Positions 1-12,400 of a stretch of DNA of 64,000 nucleotides are shown here, one piece after another. The translations under genes were made by a program, and so were the position numbers. Source of the DNA: Lasiosphaeris hirsuta (lineage: Eukaryota > Ascomycota > Sordariomycetes > Sordariales > Lasiosphaeriaceae); contig JAUKUA010000001.1 of the NCBI GenBank assembly GCA_030549175.1, forward strand, positions 5,952,001 to 6,016,000, written 5' to 3'. The notes under the pieces were generated by a model, which had not been told where the DNA came from, did no database searches, and saw only the letters and a list, made by a program, of their open reading frames with translations. Numbering within the stretch: the stretch's first letter is position 1; each line of letters starts with the position of its first letter.

Positions 1-896
1 GCTGGCCCTTCGGTGTTGGCCGAGCCTGGAGTTGTTTCATGCAGGGGCGAGTTGGAATAGAATGGGATGCCATGCCGCAGGTTGACGCGGGGGTATGGCA
101 TCCCCGTCTTGGTATAGAAGGCGGGAAGGAGGCGCTGGGCCAGGTCTAGGGCCAACCGAAGCAGTTGGCCATCATATTCGAGGCCGTTCGGCCACACGAT
201 GGGTCGTGGATCAAGGGGATCGTCGCCAGGACGGCGGGGGTCATAACCAGTGATGGGTAGCTCGCCAACAGCAAACAAGTGGGCGCTTAACAGCCCCCCA
301 ACCCCACGGATAACCGTCTCGAAGACCTGCACCTTGCTGTCGACATCAAAGCCCCGCCCCCGCAGTCCGAGGCCGGACGGGCCAGCCCGGCCATCTCCAT
401 ACTGTTGGACCATGGCAGCTACACCATCTTGAAAATCACGTAACGCTTTGGGACCTGTGTTTCGGCCGTCTGGAGGGGCGGATGCAAGGATGGCCAGTGT
501 GGAAAGGCTATCAATGAGTGTGAGGGAGTAGTTCCCCAACACATCGTTGAGCTCGACGTTCCGCGGGTTTTTGGAATCGCGGGTGAGAGGAGTGCAGGAT
601 ACGGGACGTAGCTACAGATGTTGAAGTCAGTGTTCGTGCGTCGCCACATCTGCCAAGTTTGTATTATCATATATCATCTACATGACGGATGCCGTGCTGC
701 GGCCCATGCGTACCTCATCTTCGGGAAAAGCGACGCGCATGTAGTTATCGAAGCCGTGGTAGAATAAATCCACTGTTTCCCGACGCAAGTCTCCGACGCG
801 CGCGGGTCGCATGGCCGCAGCGGTGGGCCACGACACGACGGCGAGAATGGCGAGGAGGAGCCATGGCATCAAGAGATGAGGGGTTCGCAAGTGCAT
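1..896 (-). CDS. EDEM-like GH47 mannosidase (ER-associated degradation), 3' end beyond window
   Basis: Member of glycoside hydrolase family 47, ER degradation-enhancing (EDEM/Mnl1-type) branch. Family members trim mannose from N-glycans of misfolded glycoproteins in the ER lumen and so mark them for degradation. Two exons are visible: 896-714 and 611-1, with an intron at 612-713 (GTACGC donor, TAG acceptor). The ATG at 896 starts a clear signal peptide (hydrophobic core LLMPWLLLAILAVV, Ala-rich cleavage region). Then comes the family start motif FYHGFDNYMRVAFPEDE, which joins across the intron to LRPVSC. Further on are LNDVLGNYSLTLIDSLSTLA, a long helical segment and LEYDGQLLRLALDLA, followed by GMPYPRVNL. 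About 264 residues are present; the family is usually 600-1100 residues, so the catalytic C-terminal half and any tail lie outside the window. The choice between the Mnl1 and Mnl2 subfamilies cannot be made from this part. Confidence 0.88.
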
Positions 897-3800
897 GCGC
901 GGGTGTTGGTGGCGACAGTGACGATGGGAACCGGCGCGGAGTCTGGAGCCATCACCAGCCAATGAGCAATGGTCCATGCCAGCAGAGGCATCACCTGGAG
1001 CGGAATATAAGAGACGACATGTGCGGGTGATGGCAATGTCGATGGGGGGCGTGCTAGTACCGATTGAAGTCGCGCACGCATTCAGGGTCAAGAAGCAGTT
1101 GGCCGTGCCGGTCGGAGGCCGGCACGAGGTCAATCCTTGATCAATTATTATCCGTAGAGGTCACGGTGTTCTCCGTTAAAACCGGTCCCTGACCCGTGTC
1201 AATTGGCGTGCCTTGCTGGGGGGTCATCGGATTATGTCAGCCAAAGGTGACTTCGGTTGTTGGCTTGAGGCGCACAGACGTCTAGTTCCAACGGAACCGT
1301 CGTCGATGCCTCAGGCCAGATACCGGGGCCTGTGTTCTGGCGCAGAACATGTTTCGTTGCAGCTCGACAGCCGCCAGGGCTGCAGCAGAAACAGTACGCT
1401 ACCTAGTACTAGTAGTAGGGACAAGGATATATCCTGTCGCCCCGTCACTGTGACCACGCTCGGCAGCACGCACAGTGACCGATGCCATCAACAACGCGAT
1501 TCAGCTGCTCAAACGCATACCGCTCAGTACAACCCATCAAGTTGCACGACACCAGGTCGCCGACACGCATCTTGCGCGTACTTGGAGTGACAAGCTCAAC
1601 ACCCTTTGCCTGGTGACCCGCGGTACCTCGTCGATACCATCGCGGCCAGGTGGCCTGCTGGTCATGGATGTTTGCAGACGACGCGATATTGCTCGTGCAT
1701 TCCGCCCATTCCACCATCCCACAATCGGCCAGACACCAAGGACACCGACGCGGCCTCTAATCTCCCGCATCCTGAGCTGCTGCAGCGTTGCAGCAAGAGC
1801 CGCGACCAAAACAGCCGCGCCGCACCCGAATTTTCGAACGTGGATCCAGGGTCTGTCGCCGGTCAGGTCGGTGAAGTCGGTTAATGAAGCACCGTCCGTC
1901 ACATTCACACTCGCCAGCGCTGCAGCAGCTAACTGCCACAAGCCAACTGAAACACGGCAAAATATGGCAATTAACCAAACTTGGAGCCTTCGTAGCTTCC
2001 TCTTCCCACCGTATATAGGAAGGTAGCCAAATCTCGGGAGCGGCCTGTGACCCTGTGGTACTATGGTCCTGTGTCATGCGGTCCTCTGTCTCACCATGCT
2101 GGGCTTGCCCAGACACGCATCGAGACGCATCCAGACGCGTGCATCTGTCGGGACCGGGGGGGCTTCTGCCGCTTTATTGCTATCAAGATTGCAATGTCTC
2201 GTCACCCTATCCGTCGTGCATACTGGTCACTGCGTCCAACGTCGTTAGCTAAAGAGGCCCCGCGATCCATAGCTACCTCTATAGCCATCGCCGGTTCCGT
2301 GACTCGGCCGCCGCCGTTCCCATCTCCGAAGTGCCCGTGGTCGAGCATGCCGGTTCCATCCAGACGCTGCGGGGGGCGTGTGCATCCACGCCGCCCATGC
2401 CAACGCAGCCTGGCTACTTCTCGCGGGTTCCTGTTCTCCACATTGATTGATCATACGGCACACGACATTCCCTTCACCCAGGCGCCCGGTAGCTTTTGTG
2501 TTCCCGGTTCATATTATGGCCGAGTTTGTGCCGCCAGGATGTTCTCCAGAGTCCACGACTCCTTGTCAGGCAGAGTGGACGGGCAGGGAATGGGAAGGGC
2601 AAGACGACACCACGAAGGTGCACCAAGCCACAGTAGGACATGGAAGCAGACCAGATCGGGGCATGGTGTATGCCGCAACTGATAACCTTCATCGTCGGCC
2701 CCCGCCACGCCCCGCCATGTCGACGCTATGCGCCATGTGTCGGTTACAGTGCCACAGTACACGTACCTTGAGATGCACCAGCCGTGAGTTGCACGGTATG
2801 TTTCTCAAGTACACCAAATTCCAGCCAGTCGATAGGGCGCCTACGTGGGGGATCAGAGCACTCGCAACAGCCGCGCCTGCATCCGCGTTTCCGCCATCCG
2901 CCAACTGCTCAACTGCCTGCCCGGGGTGTCGATCTACAGGGCCAGCAGCCGAGTGATGCATACTTTGCTCTAGTTCTGATCTGTCACCTGCATACTGTGT
3001 GGTGCACAACGGCCCGAGGAGGCGTAGATGTTGGTGGATGAATACAGAAAAAGGGGCGCCTAAGCGCCCCGTGCTCTCCCCACGGTTTCGATTTCGATTC
3101 CGCGCAAAACGGCTGCCACCGTGGTGTGGCTGCTTCTCTGATGGAGGCCCGCTTTATCGGTCTCGGTCTCGCTTGACTGCTTTTCGGAACGCATGCGCGT
3201 AGCCCACATCACCAGGTTGAGCACGTGGCTTTAGCACTCGTAGCCGCGCCCCTGCCGAATCCCTCACGCTTTCGTCTCCGACAAGGACTGATAACTAGAG
3301 CTCTCCATTGATGAAACGACGCTGCGTATTCGTACTACGGCCGTTCTAGATTGTGTTCCAAGTCCCAACTAGCCCTTTGTTCGAACGAGGCCTTCCCGGT
3401 CAATTCTGTTTATCAGTTTCTCCTTTTGTCTCTGCGGCATAACTCCAGTATGGGGGGAAGGATGGTAAGCCTCGGGAGAGGCTTACACGGGAATCCCCTG
3501 TCTCGTCACCCTGGCCCGGCCCTGGGACCGATTTTCTTACTCTCCCTGTTCCCAATTTTATATACTTGTCTGAGGTAAGGCTCTATCTACTCTCTCTGCC
3601 CCGTCCCGCTAACTACGCCCCGGCCGTGAGGTCGTTGCACGGCTAAGCAAACACTTCGTCACGATACCATTAGCATTCCTTGTCGACTTCACGACTTGTT
3701 CTAAGGGTCCCGTTACTTGACGACGCTGATAGCTCAGTTGGAAGCAGACTCGATTCGAGAGCTCGTGTAAGGCACACATTGTTCCTGGATAAGGTGATAA

Positions 3801-3920
3801 CTCGAAGCCTGTCGCGTTGCATAACTGCCGGGAGACGGGATTCCATACACGATAGATGGACTGTGATTGGCTACCGTTGTTCCATCTCGCGATGCCTTCA
3901 TCTTCCTCCAGGTCCATGCA

Positions 3921-3936
3921 CCCCCCCCCCCCCCCC
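3921..3936. repeat. C16 homopolymer
   Basis: An uninterrupted run of sixteen C residues. It is a slippage-prone tract in non-coding DNA; the exact length may be a sequencing estimate. Confidence 0.85.
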
Positions 3937-4136
3937 AAATTCAATTTGAGACAGTGCAATCCGCCTCGTTTTCGGTGTCGATGCCAATGTGGCAGTCACT
4001 CGATCAAGTGGGCTCGCCCCGGATGCAGCAAGACGGCGGCGTCGATTTGCTGTGGAACGGCGGGAACACAAAAGTTAGAATTGTACCTAGGGCGGGACAT
4101 ACTTTTGGTGCGCATAACTCGTGCGCCCCCGTGCGT

Positions 4137-4170
4137 AAAAAAAAGAAGAAAAAAAAAAAGAAAAAAAAAG
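4137..4170. repeat. A-rich (A/AAG) low-complexity tract
   Basis: About 34 bases of A interrupted by single G residues. No retroelement ORF, target-site duplication or processed gene copy was seen next to it, so it is read as simple low-complexity sequence. Confidence 0.7.
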
Positions 4171-5362
4171 AGGGACGGCCGATTCTGTCATTGTACATAA
4201 CATGACCATCCGACTTCTGTTTCTACATCTTTCACTGTCGCTTTCGTATCTTTTGGCTTCAGACCCGAATCCAGAACGGGCACAGAGATTCGTCGCATTG
4301 CCTGGCTGGCCACTTTCATGGACCCAAACCTCAAGGCAGCAACGCAGCACTGCAGCGAAACGAACGCCAGAGCGGGAGACCACTTGTGCGCCGTGGGGCG
4401 CATTTGAGCACACTTGACACGGTTGGAGAGCGTGTACCGATTTGGTAGGTAGGAGCACAAATTATCCGGGACACCGGTTTAGCAAAGGGACCTCGACAAT
4501 TCGAACAAGAGCATGATTCATCCGGGCTGTCCCGCCTTCGTATCATTACCCACCATGAGTTGCAGCCGCCTTTATTTGCCCGGTAGTAAGGCACTTGGCC
4601 AGGCAGAACAGCCCATGGAGGAGGAGCACAGCCAAGTTCAAGTGCGGCCAGTGAGCAAGGGCGGGCCGACAAGACAGGCAACCACACCCCTATACCACAA
4701 CCGGTTGATACTAGATTACCCTGGTAGGTAGCAGGTCACATCTCATATCGTCCTGAGCCAGCACCAGAGGACGGTAACATGGAACAAAACCGATCAGAAC
4801 GGCTCCGGTGTATTACCATGTACCGTCTCAGCGACTAACACGCATGGTGCTACCTATTTTCTTCGCTTCCAGTGTTTCCCAGTTGCATGCCCAAGGTGCC
4901 TAAGCTGAGGAAGGTACCAATCCCTTTATACCAAAGGACAATTATGACAAAGAGTTTTGTGTGTATCAGAAAAGGGTAGAGTGAAAGGTGGATAACGTTG
5001 GGAGATCTAGATGGCAAGCAGATGGAGAACTCGAGCAATAAATGGAGCGCGGAAATCGCAGAAAATGCCACCTCCATACCCTAGGTATTCCGTACCAAAT
5101 GTAAGCGATGACCCGAACCCCTTCCCATATCCCTGGACCGAAGAACTCCGAAGAACTCCGAAGTCCGCCACAAAACTGCAGACATAGACATTAGAAACAA
5201 AAGACAAATGGGGCTCCTCTCTCTAGCCGGACATGAGCGTGAGCGTTGCGCATTCCCTCTTCGTCTCATCCCTGATCAAACATATAGGTAGAGAAAACAA
5301 ACAAGCCAAAGCAAAACAAAAAAAAGCATATAGCCCAAATAAACCGCGGTTTGCTCGATTTA

Positions 5363-5783
5363 TTACGCATAAGAGTGCTCTTGACCCCTTCCTTGGTGTT
5401 GTTGTTGTTGTTGCATCATCTGCTCACATGCCTGCCTTGCCACGCGTTCGCTGTGCTGGCTGTGATGATGCTGCTGTTGATGATGTTGATTGAGATCCCG
5501 ACTCATCGGTCTCCCGTCGTCCTCATGGTACGCCAGCTCCATAATCTCTGGACTTAGACTGCTCTCACTTTTGACCGGTTGCTGCTGCTTGCTGAATATT
5601 TGGTCAAGGTATTCGTTCTCCTGCTCTGATGTGAAGGTCGGCGCGATGCTGCTGGCTTCGTCGCTGAGCATTTCAAACGACGCCTGGCGCGCTGCCGCCG
5701 CTGCCGCTACATGGTGTGTGTGACTTTGGAAGGCCGGGTGCAAGCCAAGTCCGTTGGACCAATCGCTCATGACGTTGGCAGGG

Positions 5784-5823
<40 letters not shown>

Positions 5824-7580
5824 GGTGGTGATGGTGGAGCTGTTGTGGGTGGTGCTGATGTGGGTGCTGGTGTGGGTGTCCAGCGCTGCCGACGTTGTTA
5901 TGCGAGGCTCGCCGGCGCGCTGCCTTGTTCTTACGTCGGCGCGTGCCCGTCTTCTCGTCCACCGTCGGCTCTTCCATGCCCAGCTTGACGAGCATGGCCT
6001 CGATGTGTTGCGGCTTCCAGTCCCACACCCGACAACCACCGTTCTCCTTCATGCGTGCCAAGATGAGCTGGTATCGCTTCTCTTCGTAGTATTGGTGAGC
6101 TTCTCTGAGCCTCTCGATCTGTGAAAGGGGGGAAATCGTGTGTCAGCACCTTCCTTCAACGACAAAGTAACAAGGATTGGAATCGTCGGCTCACCTCTCT
6201 CTTGGGCCACACGCCGAACTTCGCCACCGCGCGCGACACTTTCATCTGCAATGCCGCCTTCTCCCAGTTGCCTTGGTGTTTCACCGAGTACTTTGCCTTC
6301 ATATCCTCCCACATCCCCTTGCCCTTCTCGGAGATGAACTCCTTGCGAAGCTCAAACAGGTACTTGTCGTCATCAGGGGCGTCGTCTCGGAGTGTAAGCT
6401 CATCCCTGTCTTCCTCCTCCACTCCATTACCGCCGCTGCTTTGTCCTTCAGCCGAGCCAGCGTTGGGCGTCTTGGGGGTCCGCGACGGCTTCCGCGACGA
6501 CGCTGTCGACTTCTTGCGCGCTGACTGCGGGTGCGCCGCTCTCCTGCCGGGACTGAGCGAGGCGTGCGGCGGGTACGCTCCAAGCAGCATCGCGGGGTCC
6601 CGTAGGTCCTCGATCCCACCTATCCTCGATGTCGGCTGCGGACGAAACTGTGTTGGGTGAGGCTGGCCAAGGATGGGCGCCTGGGTTCCGCTGGAGGGTA
6701 TGCGGTGGTGCATACTGACGGGTACATGCTGGGGGGCCTGTTGCCTGACCATGAAGCCGGCTGTGGGATCGAGATCCTCACTTGCGAACTGGTTGTAGTC
6801 ATTGAAAGGGTGGTGCGCTACCTCGGCGTCGTTGCCGCCGGAAACCGTAAAGTGACCAAGGTAGGGGTCAATGGGTGGTGGCACCTCGGTCTTGGGCGAT
6901 GGTGGATGGTTGTGGTGGCTACCGGGAGGAGAGTGGGCCATGTAAGGCGCCATGTCAAAGTGGGCGGCTTCTGTTACTTGGGGGTGGACGGTCATGGGCG
7001 AAGAGCCCTGGCTGCTCGAGTTCATCTCGTAACTGCTGTAATACATTTTGGAAGTATTGGGGGGAGTTGGCCCTTGGGCGCCGGCGGCAGTAGAGTGTGA
7101 GTGATGGTAGCGCCGCATATTCTTGTAAGTCTGCCTCTTCTGAAGAGGAGGGCTGCCCGCACTTGACACTGGGGTGAGGAGTGTCGAATCTGCGGCGGCT
7201 GGGTAGATGAATGAAGAAACCCCAGATGCCTGTCGATGTGGTGAGTCACTGTAGTCAAGGAACGAAGAGATAAACCGGTGAGTAGCCTCATCCAGACGTA
7301 CAGCACTGTAGGGGTCTAGTTCGGGAGTCGTGTAGGCACCGGTTGGGTGGTTGCTAGAACAACTGCTGGAATCACGTGGGGCGTCCGACTGGATACGGTC
7401 TGTATGGTGTGAGCCTGGCGTGAGATATTGGGTGCTGACCATGTCGACGTGGATATGTATATTTTTAACAGACGAGCGAGGGGTCGCGGCGATGTTCTCA
7501 TCCGAGTCTAAGCCAACTTGATCTGCCTCGAGGATATTGTCCAGCGGGTTGTCGTGGTCCTTTTGTCTGTCTCTATTCAT
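5363..7580 (-). CDS. Putative Myb/SANT-like nuclear regulator with poly-Gln/His tract
   Basis: Predicted 713-residue protein from two exons, 7580-6195 and 6118-5363. The intron at 6119-6194 has a GTGAGC donor and CAG acceptor, and joins WPKRE to IERLREAHQYYEEK. The N-terminal ~370 residues are Ser/Pro/His-rich and disordered. A basic Ser/Lys/Arg segment (about 375-400) looks like a nuclear signal. The conserved part (about 410-510) is charged and helical: KYLFELRKEFISEKGKGMW, then GVWPKRE, LILARMKENGG and WDWKPQHIEAMLVKLGMEE. Its spacing of aromatic residues suggests a Myb/SANT-like fold. The C-terminus has a basic patch, a run of 13 Gln in a His-rich context and an acidic-hydrophobic end. 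I chose the ATG at 7580 (context AAACATGA); an upstream frame extends to about 7760 but only from a non-ATG codon. I do not recognise a named orthologue. A role in transcription is inferred from architecture and from the unusually long upstream region. Confidence 0.75.
5786..5824 (-). repeat. CAA trinucleotide repeat encoding 13 Gln
   Basis: Thirteen perfect CAA codons (TTG on the plus strand) inside the second exon of the regulator gene. They are flanked by His codons, so the encoded tract is HHHH-Q13-H. A pure codon repeat of this kind is expected to vary in length between strains. Confidence 0.95.
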
Positions 7581-7821
7581 GTTTAGGACTGTGCTCGGAG
7601 CGAAGAGAAAGTCTGTGAGAACCGGAGCAGTGGATGCCCATCTCTCGGTGCCGTGGAAGTACAACGGTGAGGGGAAGGAAGGGGTGATGTCTGACCTTGT
7701 AGTCGACTTGTGACAGGGGCGTCGTGAGTGTTGGTGGTGATGGGCGGCAAGATAAAGCAAGGAAGACTGGAAGCTCGAGACAGAGAAGCTTACTTTTCAA
7801 GACGTAGGTTTATGGATACAA

Positions 7822-7866
7822 CAATGAGAATGAGAATGAGAATGAGAATGAGAATGAGAATGAGAG
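7822..7866. repeat. GAGAAT hexamer tandem array
   Basis: About seven perfect copies of a six-base unit, starting some 240 bp upstream of the regulator ATG at 7580. It probably lies in that gene's leader or proximal promoter, where the transcribed strand would read ATTCTC repeats. Confidence 0.9.
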
Positions 7867-8055
7867 CAAGGAGTGGTAGGCCGAGAATGTTTTGACCCGA
7901 GTGTGTGTGTACCTGGACACAAAGCTTCTATTAAGGTGTTAGCTAGCATGACCAGGGCCTCCGTCCTCCAGCTACGTACTCTCTTGGCAGAGAGCAGGGT
8001 CGAGTTGCCCCTGCTCAAGGCTTGCAGGGGGGAGGAGGAGACGGGGGAGGGAAGA

Positions 8056-8073
8056 GGGGGGGGGGGGGGGGGG
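8056..8073 (+). repeat. G18 homopolymer
   Basis: Uninterrupted run of eighteen G inside a purine-rich stretch (about 8028-8080). It lies roughly 480 bp upstream of the regulator ATG. A run like this can support intermolecular or slipped G-quadruplexes. Confidence 0.85.
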
Positions 8074-9388
8074 AGCAGGTGTACCTAAGTATTGCACGTA
8101 CCTCACCCTCCACCTCTTGACAAGCTAGCCGCCGAGGATACCCTGATACTGTGCTTCAACGGTGCAGTGACAAAAAAGCCACGGCGGTCGCCTGCAATGC
8201 AGACCTGACTTGTGTGGCAGACTGCCTCGGCAGGCTGCTAGTCGGGAGCTTTGGAGCAGTGTTGGCTATAGGCTATCTCGGCAGCGGCCGGCGTCGCGAC
8301 CTGGCTTCGTCCCAAGTTTGTCGTGCGCCGCCGCCGAGTGGCCGATAGAACGAAGAGCGGCCAAGATCAGGATTGAGGCTTCTCAGAGGGAGGCAAGTGA
8401 CGATTCGACTAATATGCGCTTGACCACGGCAAGCGACCGCCACAAGGCCTTTCAAAGCCTAAGGGCAGGCAGAGACTGGCTATGGGGGCGGAGTGGGAGC
8501 AAAGCATGGTAGATGACAATTCCTGGCACGAAAGGGGGAAGGGGCACGGGCGAGCTCTATAGTCAAGTCGAGGCTGGTGGACGCTCTCGTCCACTTCTTT
8601 GGGAGAGCGGGCACCGGACTGCTCCGGGTTCAGGCAGTGGTTGCAGGAACGAGGAACGAGAGACAGCAAGCCACGGGGTGTGTACATACATAGTACAGAG
8701 CGCGAATCCCCTGCACCCTTGGGCGAGCGAGGAAGAAGGGGGGAGCGGACAAAAGCGGAGGAGGGCGGGATATGCACCGTCTTGAGCTCCAAAGGAACAT
8801 GGGAGGTACCCTGGGAGCTTCAACACTGGGTTTCGTGAGGTACCCCGGGGAGGGGTCCTCGGAGCACCAAAGGACCACACATCCACTCCCCAGCACAGCA
8901 CATATCATGGAGAGTGCCCGCTGACAGGGTGCTGGAATGGTGATAGGAATGGCTGGCGTAGCCTCGGTACTACAGAAGGTGGCAGACTCGGGCTATCATA
9001 CATACCTGCGTAGGCAGGACTGGTAGGCACCGACATTACCCATCTGGGCCAAGGGCCAGTCCGCCAGTTTTTTATTGGCGCAGAGGCGTTGATGGGGAGC
9101 AGCACTGGGGAAATAAACGTGCTCGATGGAGGAACCGGGAAAATAATATAGCCTTGTCCAGTCCACGACGAGAAAAAGAGCGGCATATACCTGCAATGGC
9201 AGCCAATCCAAGTATCGGCACGGCCTGGTAGAAACTAGGATCCATGATGGGCGCGAGAGCAAGTGAGGGCATTTGCTGGGAGCTGGAGGGTCGCTGGGTT
9301 TAGGAACAATGGGGTGTTCAAGCTGCGGTGGTGAGGTGAGTGTGTTGTGCCCTGCTGCGTGCGGGACGGCAACACACTGACCACGACA

Positions 9389-9432
9389 GGGGACGCCAAG
9401 GGGGGACGCCGAGGGGGGACGCCGAGGGGGTG
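9389..9432. repeat. Three near-identical 13-bp G-rich tandem units
   Basis: Three consecutive copies of a unit close to GACGCCGAGGGGG; the first copy has AAG in place of GAG. Non-coding. Confidence 0.75.
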
Positions 9433-12400
9433 GGGAGAGAGCAGGGATGTCGCGTCCAAGACCCAGCGAGGTACATGCCGCGACAAGACGAAGAAGCTCA
9501 AGAACATCCTGAGGGCCGCTTGGGTCGGGTTTGGGGGAGCCTTGTCCGCGCCACCCAGAGGTTCAAAGGATGAATAGCCGCCGGTTGGTTGCAGAAGGGC
9601 CCCCATAGACGCCAGCAACGAGTTCCCGGGACCATGCAAAATTCAAGACGCAACAACACCAACATGGAGCACCAGAACGTTTCAACACTCAACACTAGCG
9701 ACGACAACGGCCGGCAGCCACAAGAGCTATCGATCCAGCAACAGTAGCAGCAGCAGATTCGAGCAAAAGGGGAAGCAGCTGGCGCCCCCGTTGCCAAGCG
9801 CCGATGGGGCATTGGCAACAACCAAATTACATGGGCGGTAGCTGCCCGGCAAGAGGATCGGGCGAACTCCGCAAAACCCGTAAAATCCGCCATCGACAGA
9901 GAAACCGCCTGCTGAGGTGCGTAAGTATGCTGTGACTTCCATGCCGTCCCTGGCGAAAATCTCAAAAATTAGGCGACGTAGCAATGGGCAGTATAGGGTT
10001 TGGTATCGCATTCGCTACCCGGACTCGTTGCTGAGAGGTGGAGGACCCATCATCCTGCAAAAGCAACGCGTAAACCGGCCAAAATATTCCGTATACACTA
10101 GGGACCAACGCTGCGAAACGAGATCGATGTCGTAGTGGGACTTACCGGTGTTCAGCCCCCAAATACCATTTGCGACGGTAGAGAACTGCTGCGCAGATTC
10201 CCGCTGGAGAGAAACGCCAATTGCCGGACAGGAGCAGGAGAAAGAAACGATTAGAGCCGGGACAGCCCTATCGATCGGGCTCGGGCGTGTCGTGAGCCAC
10301 TCACCTGCTGATTTTGAACCGTCGTGAAGCGGGAGGCGGAAGGATCGGGTCTTCCTCACGATCCGTCCTGACATCATGGGAAGAGGGGTCCCATGTCCTG
10401 CGCGTGCTGCTCGCCCACATTGTTTCTGTCTGCTTTCCATTCCTCTGCCTTTGGCTTAAGTTCAAGCTTTGGTTGGAAGACGTAGAAAATATGCGCTAGG
10501 TCGACGAAAGGCTCACCCTCGCTGGTTCCCCAAGCACCCTCCCGTCCCTTCTCGCTCCCGCTTCTTGCCATTGAAGAAAAACAGCTGTGCCAGCCGATAA
10601 CGTGCCCTGAAAATTGAATGTGCTTCGACGCCGCAAAGAAGCACTACCGCCAAGAGACGGCTGCTGGAAATAACACGGGCCAGTCAGGAATGACAACCGG
10701 GGGACTCGGGGAGGTACTGCCTCGAGCGCCTTGACAAGGCACACCTAATCCATGGCCTTGAGCTCCATCGTACCTCGCTTGCTGCATACACAGCCCTGCG
10801 TGCCCTCGTTGTGCTGTGGAGGCACAAAGACAGGACGGGGGGGAAGTGAATTGCTCCGTGTCGCCTCGGGCGATCAGGTTTGGCAGGTAGGTTGGTGGGG
10901 CAGTGTTCATACTACATATTCGTGGGTGGGTTTTTGGGGGCTCGATGGTGCTTTAGGGCGACATTAGGGTGTGCTTGCCAGGCAGCTCCAATAAGAAACG
11001 GGCTTCTGAAAGAAGACATCGAATGTTTGCGCCTATCCTGCGAAAGACAGCTGCAACCATACGACCCTGATTGCAACGAGAGCTGCCCTCGGCGGCTCAC
11101 CTGTGACGCAAGATTGGGTAGACCGGCAGCTTGAAAAGCGTTATTTGTCAGAAGCGAGAATGCCCAGTTTAACCAACCTTAGCTTACCTGCAACTCTGTG
11201 CCTGCCCAATGTTACGCATGCGCGGCAATGTAAAGCTGACGCCTGGCGACACAACTCTAAACCTCTCCGTCCGCTCCGGCCGACCCAGATGATCTGCTGT
11301 AAGCGTATCTGTGAGTGTGTGTATACGGACTATGCCCGGCATCCCACTCAACATTTTCGCCTGTTGATGCAGCGGGACAACACTGCCTGCGGTATTTCGT
11401 CCGGCCCCCGCGCACCCTTTACGTACTGTCTGGCTGGCGATTGATCTCATCGACACGTTCTGTCTCTCAATAGTTATAGGCTTGAATGTGACATTCATTG
11501 ATTTAGCAACCTTGGATCCTCTAACCTACAAACCCGATACTGTTTTTCGGGCCAACCCCTTCAAACCGGCGGCAGCGTCGTGACTAAGAAGCTAAATCGA
11601 CTTTGCGGCGAGTTTCGCGGCGCGGGCTAAAAACAAGTGATGCAAAATGTTTCAAAACATCTCCCCTTGAGCCAGGCGCAGAAATATGGGAAGGGGTCTA
11701 CCTAGTAGAGCTCTGAAGTGTGGAGGGGCAGCCCTTTGGCGCAAGCGACCAACTCACCAGCATCTTGACCCAATGATAGCCGTTACCATCCTGTCGGGCC
11801 GCGCCATACCCTTTTTAGAAATTATTTCTGCCTTATCGCGCAAAGCGGTCAGTTAGTACAGGCCTGGCCCAGGCTCGAGTTTGCCGCCCATCGCCGCGCG
11901 CTTACGATCTTAGATTGGTTGCAAAGACGCAGCGTCCTGTAATTTACGCAACCAGCAGCCAGACACTAAAGGGAATCGGCGCGATGATCGATCTGGAAAT
12001 CGGTGTCCTCGCCGCAGTCAGTTTTTGGTATTCACTGCCGGAGTTCTGTGTGGGAATACTGGGCAGAAGGAAACCGGGAATGGGGACGCGGCGCAATCAC
12101 AGCGCCGACGGCCGGAATGAGCACGGGATTGAGCACGGGCCAATACAAAACGCTGTATTGGGCATGGGAGCCAAGAGCACCAGTTACGGGGATCTGGATT
12201 AGCAATGAAAGTGTCATGGCAGATGGGAAGCTCATCCTTGTCGCCTCAATGTCCCTGTGGCACAAGGCCTGTCGGGTGCCAGCGTACCCAGCATTGCTGG
12301 CCGCGCCGTTCACGGGCTCTAGCAGCACGAACACACAGAGAGGGCGGGGAACAGGTTTCTCGGAGAACCAGGCAGGTACGGCCTGTTTCGCCGAAATTAT

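Larger units (their letters stand above)
897..5362. other. Intergenic, no supported gene
   Basis: This 4.5-kb stretch lies between the 5' end of the EDEM gene and the 3' end of the regulator at 5363-7580. All open frames are short, overlapping and without recognisable domains. It contains a C16 run at 3921-3936 and an A-rich run at 4137-4170. A D-arm-like string near 3730-3750 has no matching T-arm. Scattered CCTAGG/ACTAGT-type palindromic words occur near 1403, 4087 and 5078. The left part should include the EDEM promoter. Confidence 0.6.

Noticed and set aside
3725..3800. tRNA-like D-arm string (GATAGCTCAGTTGG)
   Set aside because: No anticodon arm, T-arm (GTTCRANNC) or acceptor pairing within the expected distance on the same strand.
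4137..4170. A-rich tract considered as a retroposon poly(A) tail
   Set aside because: No element body, no target-site duplication and regular single-G interruptions; simple low complexity is enough.
7581..7760. 60-codon N-terminal extension of the 5363-7580 regulator
   Set aside because: The extended frame has no ATG; it starts from TTG. The ATG at 7580 has good context.
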